From Botryotinia globosa (Eukaryota; Ascomycota; Leotiomycetes; Helotiales; Sclerotiniaceae): a DNA stretch of 64,000 bases. The notes under the pieces were generated by a model that ran no database searches, had not been told where the DNA came from, and saw nothing but the letters and a program-made list of their open reading frames with translations. The stretch lies in assembly GCA_014898425.1 (NCBI GenBank), contig RCSZ01000022.1, positions 186,001-250,000 of the forward strand, in the 5' to 3' direction. Both the position numbers and the translations under genes were made by a program. How positions within the stretch are numbered: position 1 is the first letter of the stretch; each line of letters starts with the position of its first letter. This document shows, one piece after another, positions 14,312 through 27,599 of the stretch.

Positions 14312-15688
14312 TAGTAATCATGTATAGATAATAATCAAAACACATAAATCTTATTATTTTCTATATATTGCTTTCAATACTTATAACTTATTTCTTTAAT
14401 TATATTATCAATATATATTTTATTAAAATCAATTAATAATAATAATGTTTTTTAGAAGTATTTCAATTTATATAATAGAAATAGAATATCAGGAATAACC
14501 TTAATAAACATTATTCTTATAAAGATTGTAAATACTTTGGAAATTACTTATACAATAATATCTTATATTATTAAAATAAACGAATTATATAATAATAAAA
14601 AAGATCTATTTAAAAAGTATAGAAGAAAGTTTTATATAAATAAATAAAAATATAAAATAGTATAATATATATATTTATAGTTTAAATTAATCTATTAGAA
14701 AATAATTATAATTTATAGATTGAAAATCAAAAGGGATATTATCAAAAGGATTCTTAAGATATATAGAATCATTAATTGAAAAGCTAAGAAAAGATTTGAA
14801 TTTATAGAAAAATATATTATTAAAAGGTTAATTTGGTGTTTAAATTTTAAAGAATAAATAGTGAAAGAATAAGGATTAGTTTTCTAATCAAATGAATATT
14901 TTATAGAATAAAGAAAAGGGAAAAAGTAAGAATGGATATTTTATTTTTTAATTTAGAAATGGGATTAGAATATAATTGAAATTTATAATATATATAAGAA
15001 TATGAAGGTTATAATATAAGGAGGTTTTTGTAATATTAAAAGAAGCAAATTATATATTATAGATAAAGATTTCGAGAGTAAAAAGTTTGAATATAATATC
15101 AACTTTTATTTCAAGATTTTTAATAAAGAAATAGTTCTTTATTGGAAGGAATTAAATAAAGAGTATCAATTTATATAGAATAATATTTCTATATATTGAG
15201 TTTATAAGATACTAATTTAGTTTCAGGAAAAAGGTATTCCTTTGATCAATTTCTAGTTTCCTTATAGTTCCGATTTCAATTTTATAAAGTATATTTGGTA
15301 ATATCTAAAAGTATATATTTTTGAGATGTTTTTGGATATTGCAATAAATAAAAGTTAATCGAAATATATTAAATAAAGACTAGAAAGTATTCTATAAATA
15401 GTTTGGGATATATTGAATAATGAATTATTATAAGTTTAGAAACTAATATAGGAAATAGAATTGAGGTTTATATTACAATAAAGAACTGATATATGAAATA
15501 TTAAATAATTCAATTGAATTATTTTTATAGAATTTTATTGTATTAATATATATTTATAAATCAAGATATTCTAAAAGATTTAAAATATAATACTGAATAA
15601 TTGATTTAATAATATAGATTGAATAAATTATAGTTAAGATCAAAATCCAGGGAAATCCTGGGCGACAACTATCTGTGCTCTAGTATTG
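14312..15688 (+). mobile_element. Tc1/mariner-type DNA transposon nested in LINE B
   Basis: 1377 bp flanked by TA (14310-14311 and 15689-15690). Terminal inverted repeats match over about 25 bp: left 'tagtaatcatgtatagata', right (reverse complement) 'caatactagagcacagata'. The differences are mainly transitions. The degenerate plus-strand transposase has an N-terminal DNA-binding-like block near 14.74 kb (IIKRILKIYRIIN, KKRFEF). Its catalytic end is near 15.17-15.30 kb, where GIPLINF precedes FPYSSDFNFIKYIW. The spacing between the second and third catalytic positions is 34 residues (DD34E type), but they now read N and K. Copies A and C lack it, so it entered B after the LINE landed. Confidence 0.8.
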
Positions 15689-16687
15689 TAATATAGATTA
15701 TATTAATTAATAGAATTTTCAGTTTATAATATAAAGGAGTTTTATTTAAAAGAACAATTATAAATATAATTACTTATTTTATTTATAATATAAAGATTGT
15801 TTTTTTTTAATCTATTTAAAAAAATAAAATTAGAGAATTCGATTATACTTAATTATAATATAAAATACAAAATATTTCAGGATTCATTTTTTTCTTTATT
15901 ATATTATATATTATATTTAAAAGAATTTATTTTATTAAATATTAAACTTTACTTTAAATACACTAATAATCTATATCTTTATTAGATTTCCAAATTTCCA
16001 AATTTTAATATTTTTATTTCGAAATTCAAATATTCTTTTAATCAATATTATATTAAATAATATCAAGTTTTATTTTATGATATATATTTAGATAATAAAT
16101 ACTTTATATTTTATAATTTATTGGATACTATTCATATTTATTTTCAGAGATAAAGGAATCAGATATTAATAAATCCCTAAAATAAAAGTTCAATATTTAA
16201 GGATTTTTTCTTCAATATTGTATAATTTATATTAAGATTTTTATATTTTTTATTAAAATATAAAATTAATCTGATAGAGAGTATTGATAAAGAAATTATT
16301 TTAATTAATTTCAAAAAGTAATAATTTCAATTTCTTTTTGATAAAATCTTATTTTTTTCGAATTGTTTTGAATAAAGTGAAAATAAAATAAAATAAAAAC
16401 TTATAGGGTATAGATCTATAATTTATTAGAATAAATTTTTTTATTATAAACTTTAATATAATTAATATTATTCCTCATATTTTTGATATAGAAATAATTA
16501 GAGTATATATAAGTTTTGAATATATTTTTTAAATATTTCTATTTAATTTATAATATTTATAGCTTTGTATAGATATTATTTTGATAATTTAGTATTTATA
16601 TAGTAATATAGTAGATTTTTTATAATAAACTTTCTATATTTGTTAATATATTATATAAACTTTTGATATTAAAATCCATTAATTTTT

Positions 16688-17100
16688 TAGATATATTACA
16701 ATTAAAAGAAACAAGGCAATTAATAAATTCGTTAATTTCAGTTTTTACAAATCTATTTAGAATTTAAAATCTATTTCAAAATCTATTATCAATAGAATTA
16801 GTATTATAATTAAAAAACTCGATTTTTATTTGAAAAAATATTAATAACAAAAACAATAATTTATTCTATTAGAAATATATAATAAATAAAATTTAGTTTA
16901 TATAATAAAACTTTCTTCAGAATTAAGTTTATTATAAAGAATATTATATTATATTATATTCTTATTATATATTTAGAATATAGAGATTTTGTATAATATT
17001 ATTATAGGTGATTTAAGTATCAGGATATTAATTTGAACTATTTCTATAGATATTAGAAAACATTTGAATATTTAATATTTTGTTGAAAATCGATAATTCA
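16688..17100 (+). pseudogene. LINE RNase H end and C-terminal Cys/His motif (copy B)
   Basis: The frame reads YITIKRNKAINKFVNF at 16.69 kb (decayed RNase H end). Near 17.03-17.09 kb it reads NLNYFYRYQKTFEYLIFC, which keeps the last cysteine of the C-terminal finger. Both blocks occur at corresponding positions in copies A, C and D. This is what identifies B as the same family despite two insertions and internal deletions. Confidence 0.6.
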
Positions 17101-17695
17101 ATTTGGAACATAATTTAAATAATTATTTTTATTTTTATCGATTTCAATAATGAAAGGTTTTAATTATCTTTTCTTTCTGATATCCTAGTTATTAATTTTG
17201 ATTAAATTTCTTGGAACAATATGGTTTTATTTTAGTATTTGGTTTTATTAATAGTAATATTTTCTTTTTCTTTTTCTCCTTTTTTTTAAATGAATGTTTT
17301 ATTTCTTCTTTATTTTATTTAAATAGTAATTAGGGAGATAATAAAGATCACTTATATATGTATATATAATTGGCTTCAATTATTAATATAAATATTTGCT
17401 TTTATAATATATATTCACTAGTTCTTCAGAACTATATCTAATTTTTCGAAATCTTTGAATATTATTAGCTCTATCTCAATTGATAGAGAAAGAGTTATTC
17501 AAATAGATCTTCTAATTTCTATATATACGATCTGCTTTCTATAGTATTATCTTAAATCTATAGTTTAATATATCCTTATATTCCTCAAGAGATTCCTAGG
17601 GCTAGCTTTATGCCGGCTCGCTGGATATTAATAAATATTATTACTACTACTATTACACGAGCTAGAAGCAAAAGGCCAGCGAAATTAATAGATTA

Positions 17696-18142
17696 TCATT
17701 ATTATCATTATTATCATTATTATCATTACTATCATTATTATTGTTACTATTGTTACTATTGTTATTATTGTTATTATTGTTATTATTGTTATTATTGTTA
17801 TTATTGTTATTATTGTTATTATTGTTATTATTGTTATTATTATTATTATTGTTATTATTGTTATTATTGTTATTATTGTTATTATTGTTATTATTGTTAT
17901 TATTGTTATTATTGTTATTATTGTTATTATTGTTATTATTGTTATTATTGTTATTATTGTTATTATTGTTATTATTGTTATTATTGTTATTATTATTATT
18001 ATTGTTATTATTGTTATTATTGTTATTATTGTTATTATTGTTATCGTTATTATTGTTATTATTGTTATTATTGTTATTATTGTTATTATTGTTATTATTG
18101 TTATTATTGTTATTATTGTTATCGTTATTATCGTTATTACTA
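17696..18142. repeat. 9-bp microsatellite, (ATTATCATT)n then (GTTATTATT)n
   Basis: Roughly 45-50 uninterrupted units. The first five or so read 'attatcatt' and the rest 'gttattatt', with a few pure ATT interruptions and 'atcgtt' variants toward the right end. The period is a multiple of three, so long shadow ORFs (poly-Leu, Tyr/Cys, poly-Asn) appear in several frames. They should not be called genes. The array starts just outside LINE B's right target duplication, so it belongs to the older target locus and not to the LINE tail. Confidence 0.95.
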
Positions 18143-18177
18143 GTAGTATTACTATTATTTTTAATTGTATTTACCAC

Positions 18178-20165
18178 ATTTTAGCTAGTGTACAAAGCAT
18201 TCTTTCAAAAAGCTTTAGATCTTCGAATAACTTCAAAATTCCTAATCAATAATGGAAAAACGAACCTTAAACTTAACATTTTGAAAGCTGTGTAATATAA
18301 GTATCATAGAAATCTTGAATAATATTAAAAATAACTATAAAGAGTGCTAGTAAGAGTATTGTTATTTCTAGTTACAAAAAAGTGATAAAATCCTTGGAAG
18401 CTAATAATATAGAATAATTAACAATCTCTTAAAATAAACTTCGATGAAAACAAATATTATTATAAAAAATAAAAAATAAATTTAGAGAATTGAATTAGAA
18501 ATAAATCACTAATCACCTTTCGAATGATCTTATCATTTATTATATTCGATTTTTATTCAATGTATAATGATTTCTATAAATTCAGAATTATTTTTTAAAT
18601 ATTGTTTTATAAATAAATCATTTAAATAATTCAAATAATTGAAAAGATATATATTAATCCTCGAAATAATATTCGAAATCAAATTATAGTGGTATAAAAC
18701 TATCTATAAATAAAATTTCATTTTGTATATTTATATTATATGATTTATTTTATTAGAATTATATCCAAACTTTTATAATATTGTTATATTGAATTTTCAA
18801 TATAATTCTACAAAATATTTTTTTTTCTAAATCCAAAATTAGATATAATACCAATATTATATAGAGATTTGAATACTGTTTAAGAATTCAAAAATTAGGG
18901 AAATTATATTCAAAGATTTGAATATTATAGAAATATTACTTTATTAATATTAAAATTATATTCCTATTATTTAATATTTTTAATCATCCCATTAAGGTTG
19001 ATTTATTAATTATATGTTTAGTAAAGTTTATTATTATAAAAATATCAATTTTATATATTTTTATTCAATAATTGTTAATTAAAAAAGAAAAGCTCTACAA
19101 ACAGATTCTATTAATCTACATTAATACAAAAATCTATTGATTTTCATTTTTGAGATTTCATTAATAATATTATTCCAATAAAATTATATCTTATACTGAA
19201 TTGACAACAATTTAGAACTTATAATTTGAATTAATATATATACATTTTTCAACAAAAGAAAAATCAAAGAGATATTTGCTTTTAAAAAGAATTCATTATA
19301 AATATTCGTAAAATCTATATTATTATTATTGAAATAGTATATTAACTTTGAATCCTTTATTTCATTTTGATTTTTAGTTTAGAAATATAGTGTTAAATTT
19401 GTATTAACAGTATAAAATCAGAATTATCACTTGTTATTTATTCAAATTTCAATCAATAATAGAAATCGAGTATAATGATATTATTAATATTAATCTGAAA
19501 CTTTTATTATTATACACAGATTAATATTATTACACCTAGAAACTAATCTTCTTGTATATATTATAATCCGAAAATTTTCAAGCTTTTCAGGATTTATCAG
19601 ATCTTAAAAATCAATTATGATATAATTAATGATTGTTACAAGCATCGGTGTTAGGTCGACATCAGAATAATCATTATTCCCATACTGAAGTATTTTTATA
19701 TATATAATAATCTTAGAAACAAATTTTAAAGGGATTAACAAAAAGTCTTATATTTTATATATATCTATATTTTTTATTAATCATTACTTTGTATAATTCT
19801 AATAATTCTTTTTGTTTAATTTTTTTAAAACAATTTATTAAATAACTAACTTCTAAAAATAACTTTAAAACTTTGAAAGCTTTTAAGATACTAAATTTCA
19901 CTTAGATTGTAGTATATTTATGAAATTCTATTAACATACAATTGAATTGATATTATTCAGATTATTGACATACTTGCTATTTCATTTCTAAAACTCAATC
20001 AAAAGAAAACTAAGAATAGAAAATGTTTTTATAATGTTAGGTTTTTAGATTATCTATAAAACATTTTCGCAAAATATTTTTAATATCTTTCTGAATCAAT
20101 AAATCAAAATATATCAGAAAAATATTAAAAAGAATATTGAAAAAAACAATTCCTTCTAATAGTAA
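18178..20165. other. AT-rich spacer, no gene seen
   Basis: Two kilobases without a supported feature. The only local signal is an imperfect inverted repeat around 19625-19675, with arms starting and ending TAATGATT/AATCATTA and enclosing a GC-richer 'gcatcggtgttaggtcgac'. It could be the end of a lost element. Confidence 0.4.
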
Positions 20166-20605
20166 ATTACTCTAATACTACTAAAAATGAATTTATTTAC
20201 TCTTACATTATTAGAATCGATTTAAATTTGCTTTTATATTATTTAGATTCTATAATTTTTAGATAAGAATTTATAATTTTTAAAATTAAAATTTATAAAA
20301 GTCGAAAGCTAAAATTTATATTGGAGAATTAATATTATATTATATACTTGGAATTTATATTTAGAAATTAGAAAATAAATCTAATAAATTGGATTTTATA
20401 TTTTAAATCTTAGATTTCAGCTTTTTATTTCATATTCTGATTTTAGATTTCAGTTTTCAATTTTAAATTTTCAATTTTCAATTATAGATTTTATATATAG
20501 ATCTTAATTTGAAAAGAATATAATTTAAATAATATAAAAGTAAATTTGAAATACTTTTAATAATGTGAAAGTAATATTTTAGGTTTTTAGGGGTACGAAA
20601 GTAAT
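20166..20605. mobile_element. MITE-like repeat, copy 2
   Basis: Second copy of the repeat at 219-810, in the same orientation. It begins attactctaatactac and ends gtacgaaagtaat, with matching subterminal blocks ('aatacttttaataatgt' corresponds to 'aatacttttagtgatgt' in copy 1). It lacks the 13-bp minisatellite expansion. No ORF is visible. Confidence 0.5.
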
Positions 20606-21072
20606 TTAACATTCCTTCCAAAAACAAACTCTATTCCAAATAATACCTAGAGAATACAATTAATGTATATTTCCTATATTACTAAATAAACTCTTTTTTT
20701 ATATAATACTTCAGGTTTTTTATATAAAAAAAAATTCAATTAGTTATTTTAAAAACAATTAATATTACATTGCATAGCTTATATTTAATACACAATAAAA
20801 GAATATCTGTTGAAATCATCTTTCTTTAATAAGTAAATGCAAATAAATTATCTTTAAAACTTTTAAGAGTTTCAAATCTTTTCAAAATCTTTCAGATCTT
20901 TTGAATTTTCGAAATTTCTGTTAGTTTCAAGAATTTCGTAAAAAGGTGATAGAGTTTTATATTTTCATTTATTCTCAGAATCTCAAATGTTTCAGATATT
21001 TTCTGAGTCTTTCTGATTTTCAGAAAGTTCAAAATTCTTTTCAGTTTTTCGGGATTCTATAAAGAACTCATA
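20606..21072. other. Spacer before LINE C
   Basis: Contains a run of imperfect 'tttcagatcttttcaaaatc'-like units at about 20870-21050, a degenerate tandem of TTTCAG-containing motifs. Nothing coding is recognised. Confidence 0.35.
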
Positions 21073-21326
21073 CAGATCGATACAACATCCCAAAATCGAG
21101 GTATCTTCGTATTTTCAATTTTGTTACATAAAATTAATTCTCTATATCCTTTATAAATCTTTTTATTTAATCTAATAATTATTTTTACAACAATATTATT
21201 AAATAATAAATTTATAATATTAAATCGCTTTTTATAATTATTAAACTTTAGATTTATATATTTATCAGATTTATAATCTCTATTTAACTTTAATCAATTT
21301 TATATAATTAAAAAAGAAGAAATAAA

Positions 21327-21620
21327 ATGAATATTCAAATGTTTTCTTTTTTCGAAATTAATTATTATAATCAAAATATTATTTCGAATATATCAAATAT
21401 TATCAAAAAGCAATTTGATATTTTTGAATATAATATAAAAAGCAAATATATAATTATTATAAACCTTATAATATTATTTAATATTTTTATAATATTTTAT
21501 ATAAATATATCTAATATAGTTTTTATAAAGGAACTTATTAGCTTTATAATTAATTTTATAATTACTATTATTTTTATTGATATTATTATTTCCTTTATAT
21601 TTTTTAATATTTATATTTAA
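21327..21620 (+). pseudogene. LINE 5' ORF remnant (copy C)
   Basis: An open stretch of 97 codons starting MNIQMFSFFEINYYNQN near the LINE 5' end, where a gag-like ORF1 is expected. Copy A has the same sequence with stops (about 1670-1960). The product is dominated by I, N and F, as AT pressure alone would give, and shows no recognisable motif. It could be the decayed start of ORF1 or a chance open frame; I lean toward a remnant. Confidence 0.25.
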
Positions 21621-22084
21621 TCTTTTATTTATATTATGTCTATTATTAACTTCAAAATCTTTATGAAAATAATTAAATTTAATAATATAAATAATATTAA
21701 AAATAATATATTCTTTAAATTTAGAAATATATAATCTGAAAAACCCTTTTATAATTTTATATTAAAAAGAAATTCTATCTCAAATTATATTCAATATTAG
21801 AATTGGAAATTGTTTGTTAAATACAAATCTTTGATTTTATTCAATCAATTTTCTATCTTTATTTTCTAATAATATTTTATAGAAATTATCAAAAGTTTCT
21901 TTTTAATCAATATCTCAATAATCTTGTTTATAATTATAGATTAAATTATTATTCCTACAATTAACAATATTTGCAATTTATTTTATAATAAATACAATTA
22001 ATAAAAAATATTATAAATATTAGATATTATATCCCTAATCATCCTAGAGATCTGATATAACTATACAATCGCAGAAATCCCCAC

Positions 22085-22205
22085 TTTCTTTATAAATCTA
22101 AACAATGGGGCAACTATGATAGACAAGGCTCAGGCTGCTAAGAATACTGTTCCCCCTCTAGATACAATCAACTCCCTCTCTACATCCATTGCGGCCATCG
22201 AATAA
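22085..22205 (+). other. Patch of unmutated LINE sequence inside copy C
   Basis: About 115 bp of GC-balanced sequence in an otherwise AT-saturated LINE. It aligns to copy A from about 2424 onward, for example C 'aatggggcaactatgata' against A 'aataaaataattgtaata', with nearly all differences C/T or G/A. In one frame it reads AQAAKNTVPPL and then INSLSTSIAAIE before a stop. It therefore appears to keep the pre-RIP state of the LINE's first ORF. Confidence 0.7.
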
Positions 22206-25200
22206 ATATAAATAAAAAATTAGTAGGTACTGATTATATATAGTATTATTCAAATATATTAATTATTATAATCTATTTGAGATTGGATATAACAAATATT
22301 CTATTGTTCTTTAATATAAAAACGATATTATAATATTTTTTATCAAAAACAAATTTAAAATTATTCAAAAAATAAGGAAGATTTAATATAAAATAATTAA
22401 TATATTTATTAAAATTTTTGAAATAAAAATATTTGATATTTCTAATAATTATAATTATAAAATCTATTAATAAATATAAATATATTAATATTATTATTTA
22501 ATATAAATAAATTAAATTTATTTTTTTATTATTAATCAGATTTTAGTTTAGAATTAAATATAAGTTTCTATAATTATAATCTAAATTTTTTTTTTTTTAA
22601 ATAAAAGTTTTTAGATTATATTTAAAAATAAATAAAAAAAAGGATAAAAATATTTTTTATTATATATAAAATTTTAATAAACTTAATATATTCGATTTTG
22701 AAAAAATATTTTATTAATATTAATATAATATAATAAATTTTATAATATAATTTATAATCAATAGATTCAATAATATAATTTTTAGATTTATTAGATTAAT
22801 ATTGATAAAAGTATTTTTGTATATATAATAATTTTTCTAATTTTTAATATCTAATAAATCAATATTATATATATTCAAGAATTTTAAATAGTTATTAATA
22901 TATAAATTCAAAATCACTTGAGTTATAATTATTATATTCCAATAAACTTTTAAGATTTTGAGAATTTCGAAGAGTTAGATTATTTTTAGATTATAATATA
23001 TATATATAAAAATATTAATTTATATATATAACAATATTATTTTATATATAATAAAAACTTTTTTTAAATTAATATAAATAGAAATACTATATTCAATTTA
23101 TATTATTAATTAGATAATAATAAAATAATTGATTTTATATTCTATTTGATTTTATTATTTTAATATTTAATAAAAAGCGATTTCAATATTTAATATTATA
23201 TATTTAAATCAAAAATACAATTTAAATATAAGAGTTTGAATTTAATATAATAATTTAATAATAATAATATAGATTTTATTAATATCTTTAATAAGTTTAT
23301 ATATAAAGCTAATTATATAATTAATCTCATTTTTTCAAATATTTTTTTTATTAAAATTATTATTAAGAAAGATATATATAATAATTTAAATCACAAAATA
23401 CAAATTATTATTATTCTAAAATAGAATATAATCCTATTAAAACAATACTATTACAAAATCCCAAAAACGAAATTAAAAAAACTCTTTAACCTAATATACA
23501 TCAATATAATCTGTTTTTTTAATTTCTTTTTTATAAATAAAATAATAATTGAAATATACATAATAGACTTTATAATAATAATAAATACTATTATTTATAT
23601 AATTAATAAATCTAATAAAGAAAATAATAAAACTAAATTATAATAAATCCTTAAATATAAGGAAATATATCAGAATTATTTCTTTAAATATAATACCTCG
23701 AATAAAAATATTTACTAAATAATTCAAATTTTTTATAGAGTAATTTAATAAACAAAATATAATTATTCAAAAAATATTATAAATAAAATCAAAAATAATA
23801 AGGAATTTTATAAAATTATTAATTAATATAAACTAAAATCTAATCTGAAATTGTTTCTATTATTTATTAATAAAAATCTTATTAAAGATATTATAAAAAA
23901 AAGTTGAAATTTTATATAAAAAAATCCTTCATCATTTCAATATTTTTAATAATTTTAAATATAATCTTTCTCAAAAATTGGAATAGATTGAATATTCTGA
24001 AATGATTTCAATCTATTTCAATAGAAAAGATTGAATATAATATCATTAAAATTTTCAATATTTTTTCAGATATCAATTATATTATAAAATAAATATTTAA
24101 AATCTATTAATTAATAATTGATAATACTTTATATAGATTTTATAATTAATATTTAATATTTAATTTTATTCTACAAATCTAAAAATTTATTGAAATAATT
24201 ATATTATTCAAAATTAATAAAAAGAATAGATTTTTTATTTATTTTTAATAATTAATTATATTTATTTTTTGTATTTCAAAAGGCTTAAAAAGAATTATAA
24301 TTTATTATTTAATATAGATTATATTAATCAATAATATTCTTAATTTATAATATAAGAAAGCTTTTTTTTTAAAAATTATTATAGATTTGATTATCTATTT
24401 TATATACAATATAAATTTTTTTTTTTAAGAATTAAAAATTATTATAATCATTATAGATATTTAAAATATCTTTAATATATTTCTAAAATAAAGATTATTA
24501 AAAAGAATAATTAAATAAAATTAATTTTTGATTTTTTTAAAATTAATTGATTTCTTTTTTATTAATCAATACATTCGAATCTATTTAAAGAATTCGATTA
24601 TATTTAATTATAAGATTGTATATAGAATATTATAAAACTTTCTTTTCTTCTTAGTTCTATATATACTATATTTAATTGAATTTATATTATAAAATACAAA
24701 ATTATACTTTAAATATACTAATAATTTCTATTTATATTAAGCTTTCTAATTTCTAAATATCAACATTTTTACTCTAATAAATAATATAAAAAAGATTCTT
24801 GAATAAAACAATAATAATAAGATTGTCTTTATTTTTAAGAAATTCGAAATAATTTATTTTATTAAAAAAAGAGGGGATTATATTCCTTTTTATATTATTA
24901 ATAAAAAGTTTATTATTATATTGATTATTATAATTAAAAATGAAATATAATCTATTTTAAAATAATTAAAAATTTGATTTAATAAAAAACTTTTTTTTTA
25001 AAAATATATAATTATAAGAATTATTAAAGTTTAAATAATAGCATATTATATTTACAATCTCATAAAAATAATTAATAACTTTTTAATTTCAGCTTTATAT
25101 AAAGTTGTTATTATCTATATCATTCCCTTTTTTATATATAAAATCGAAATATAATTCAATAATAAAAGAAAATCATTTTATATCCAATATATTATTCACA

Positions 25201-26690
25201 ACTTTATTGTTTTTTTTAAATAAATTAATATATCAATCTATTAAAATAAATATTCATTCTAATATTTAAAAATACATTTTCGATTTAAAAGATTATTTTA
25301 ATAATTTTTTTTTTAAAAATATGAACATTTTATTTATTAATATAATATTAAATAAAATCAAATTTTGTTTTATTATATATATTCAATCAATCAATAAATA
25401 TCTTTTATTTTATAATTTATTAAATTATATTTCTATTTATCATTAAAAATAAAGATATTAATTAATAATAGAAATCTAAAATCGAAATTCAATATTTAAA
25501 AATAATTCTTTCTAATATCATACATCCCACATTATAATCTCTATATTTCTTTCCAAAATATCAAATAAATTCAATAAAAAGTATTAATAAGAAAACAACA
25601 ATTATTAATTTTAAAGAATAATAGTTTTATTTTCTTTTTAATAAAATCTCAATCTTCTCAAACAATTCTAATCAAATCATTAATAAAAAGAAATTTATTA
25701 AATATAAATATATAATATATCAAAATAAAAAGCAAATTGCTATTAATTTAAACTCAATTAATAATATTTTATATATCTTTAATTCAAAAATAATCGAAAT
25801 GTATATAAACCTCAAATATACTTTAAAAATCTTTTTATTTAATAAATAATATTTATAATTTTATATCAATAATATCTCAATAATTTAATATTTATACAAC
25901 AATATATCCAATTCTTTTCAATAAGCTTTTTATATTTATCAAAATACTATATAGATTTTTAATATTAAAATTCACTAATTCTTTAAATATATAAATATTG
26001 AGAAAAATAAAATCATTAATAAACTCATCAATCTTAGAATCTATAAACTCATTTGAAATCTAGGATTTACTTTAATATCTATTATCAATAAAATAAGAAT
26101 TATTATTAAAAAACTTTACAATTAAATAGAATAATTTTAATAAAAAAAATAATAATTTATTCTTTCAAATATTTATAACAAATAAAATTTGATCTATATA
26201 ATTAAACTTCTTTTAAAATTAAATTTATTAAAAAAAATATTACATTATATTCTAATTATATATATAAAACACAAAGATTTTATATAATATTATAAAAAGT
26301 TTTAATATCAAAATATTAACTTAGAATATTTCTATAACTATCAAAAGATTTCTAAATATCTAATACTATATTATAAATCCTTAATTCAATTCAAGAAATA
26401 ATTTAAATAATCATTTTTACTTTTATTTTTATTAATAATAAAAGATTTTAATTATTTTTTGTTTTTAATATCACAATTATTAATATTAACCAAATTCTTT
26501 GAAATTATTTAATTCTATACTAATATCTACCTCTACTAAAAATATTCGATTATTTTTTTCTCTTTTTCTCTTTTTCTCTTTCTTTCTTTTTAATCAAACT
26601 TTACTCTTCTCTTATTTAATTAATAATAATTAAAAAATCCAATAAAAATATCTTCTAATACTCATATATTTTATAAATACATACCCTTAT

Positions 26691-26869
26691 TATTGTTTTT
26701 AATAAATATTAATTAAATCACTTAATATTATTATAATATTAAGGGAACTAATTATAATAATAAAATTCTATCATTATAATAAAATAATAAAAATTCAATA
26801 ATATAAGAAAAATTTCTTATATTCTTTATTCTTTTTATATAAGGAAGAATATTATTATAAAAATAAAAT
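26691..26869 (+). repeat. Copia 5' LTR
   Basis: Starts tattgtttttaataaatatt and ends attattataaaaataaaat; a canonical TG would be at 26694. It differs from the 3' LTR at 26772 and 26833 only. Confidence 0.9.
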
Positions 26870-27599
26870 AAAGAACTCTTTATTAAAAAGGAAATCCTTT
26901 ATTAATTCTTTATTCAAAATAATAATTCATTATTTTGAAAAATATGAAATATAATGTAGAAGCTAATCCGAATGCGGAATGACAGATGCAATCTTATATA
27001 ATATTATTTTTCCTTTTTCTTTATTATAAAAATTGATTGCAAATTAATAAAGAAAATTGATAAAATTAATTACAAAATCAGAAATTTCAAGTATGTTATA
27101 TATATTATAGGCTTGCATTATTTATGTATAGGGAATAGGAAAAAATATAAATAAGTGGCTTGGATCTTTGTATTCAGATCTTTTCTAATACCTATTTCTA
27201 TATATATATATGAATATATATAATATAATATAATACAATTCAATAATAAATTCTATTTATTTTATTAATCTAAACTTTCAATATAATATTATTTTAATAT
27301 TATTCCCAATTCGGTTTAGCTTATTCTACACTAAATGAGTGATTAATGATAGATTATAAGTTTAGTATAGTTAAGGACTATATAATTTATTATTATTTAT
27401 TTAATTATAATTCAAATCTTAAATAAAATTCAAGATTAGATTATTCATTCTGGATCAAAAAATCATATTTTTCAATATAAAATATTCAAAAATTCAAAAA
27501 TATTTCAAAAAATAATTATTCTATTCAAATCTATTATTCAAAATCAATTCTTTTTATCTTTTTATTTAATATCTTTATTTATATGAAAAGTATTTTAAT

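Larger units (their letters stand above)
9585..17654 (+). mobile_element. LINE copy B, RIP-degraded, with two nested insertions
   Basis: Flanked by a perfect 13-bp target duplication, ACACGAGCTAGAA, at 9572-9584 and 17655-17667. The duplication is GC-balanced, so it is unlikely to be chance. The 5' end reads 'gaccaacacaacaatc', matching the LINE start with transitions. The 3' end reads 'ggctagctttatgccggctc', then 'attaataaatattattactactactattac'-type tail. Without the two insertions (11404-12712 and 14312-15688) about 5.4 kb of LINE remains, so it also has internal deletions compared with copy A. Domain remnants: RNase H near 16.69 kb and Cys/His finger near 17.03 kb. Confidence 0.85.
21073..26690 (+). 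mobile_element. LINE copy C, 3'-truncated at the copia LTR
   Basis: Begins with cagatcgatacaacatccc and follows copy A collinearly to about 26690, where it corresponds to A near 7175. It then stops exactly where the copia 5' LTR begins. The last ~250 bp of the LINE, including the (TAC)n tail, are not found beyond the copia 3' LTR, so part of the locus was lost. The RNase H end (KYINIEKNKIINKLIN) is readable near 26.0 kb. About 200 bp present in A (approximately 2515-2715) are deleted just after a short unmutated patch at 22.1 kb. Confidence 0.8.

Noticed and set aside
17610..18184. Long ORFs with Tyr/Cys, poly-Leu and poly-Asn products
   Set aside because: They are frames of a 9-bp microsatellite, whose period keeps all frames open. 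No non-repetitive coding sequence is attached.
19620..19680. Possible terminal repeat or hairpin with a GC-rich centre
   Set aside because: Arms match for only about ten bases, and no second copy or target duplication was found.
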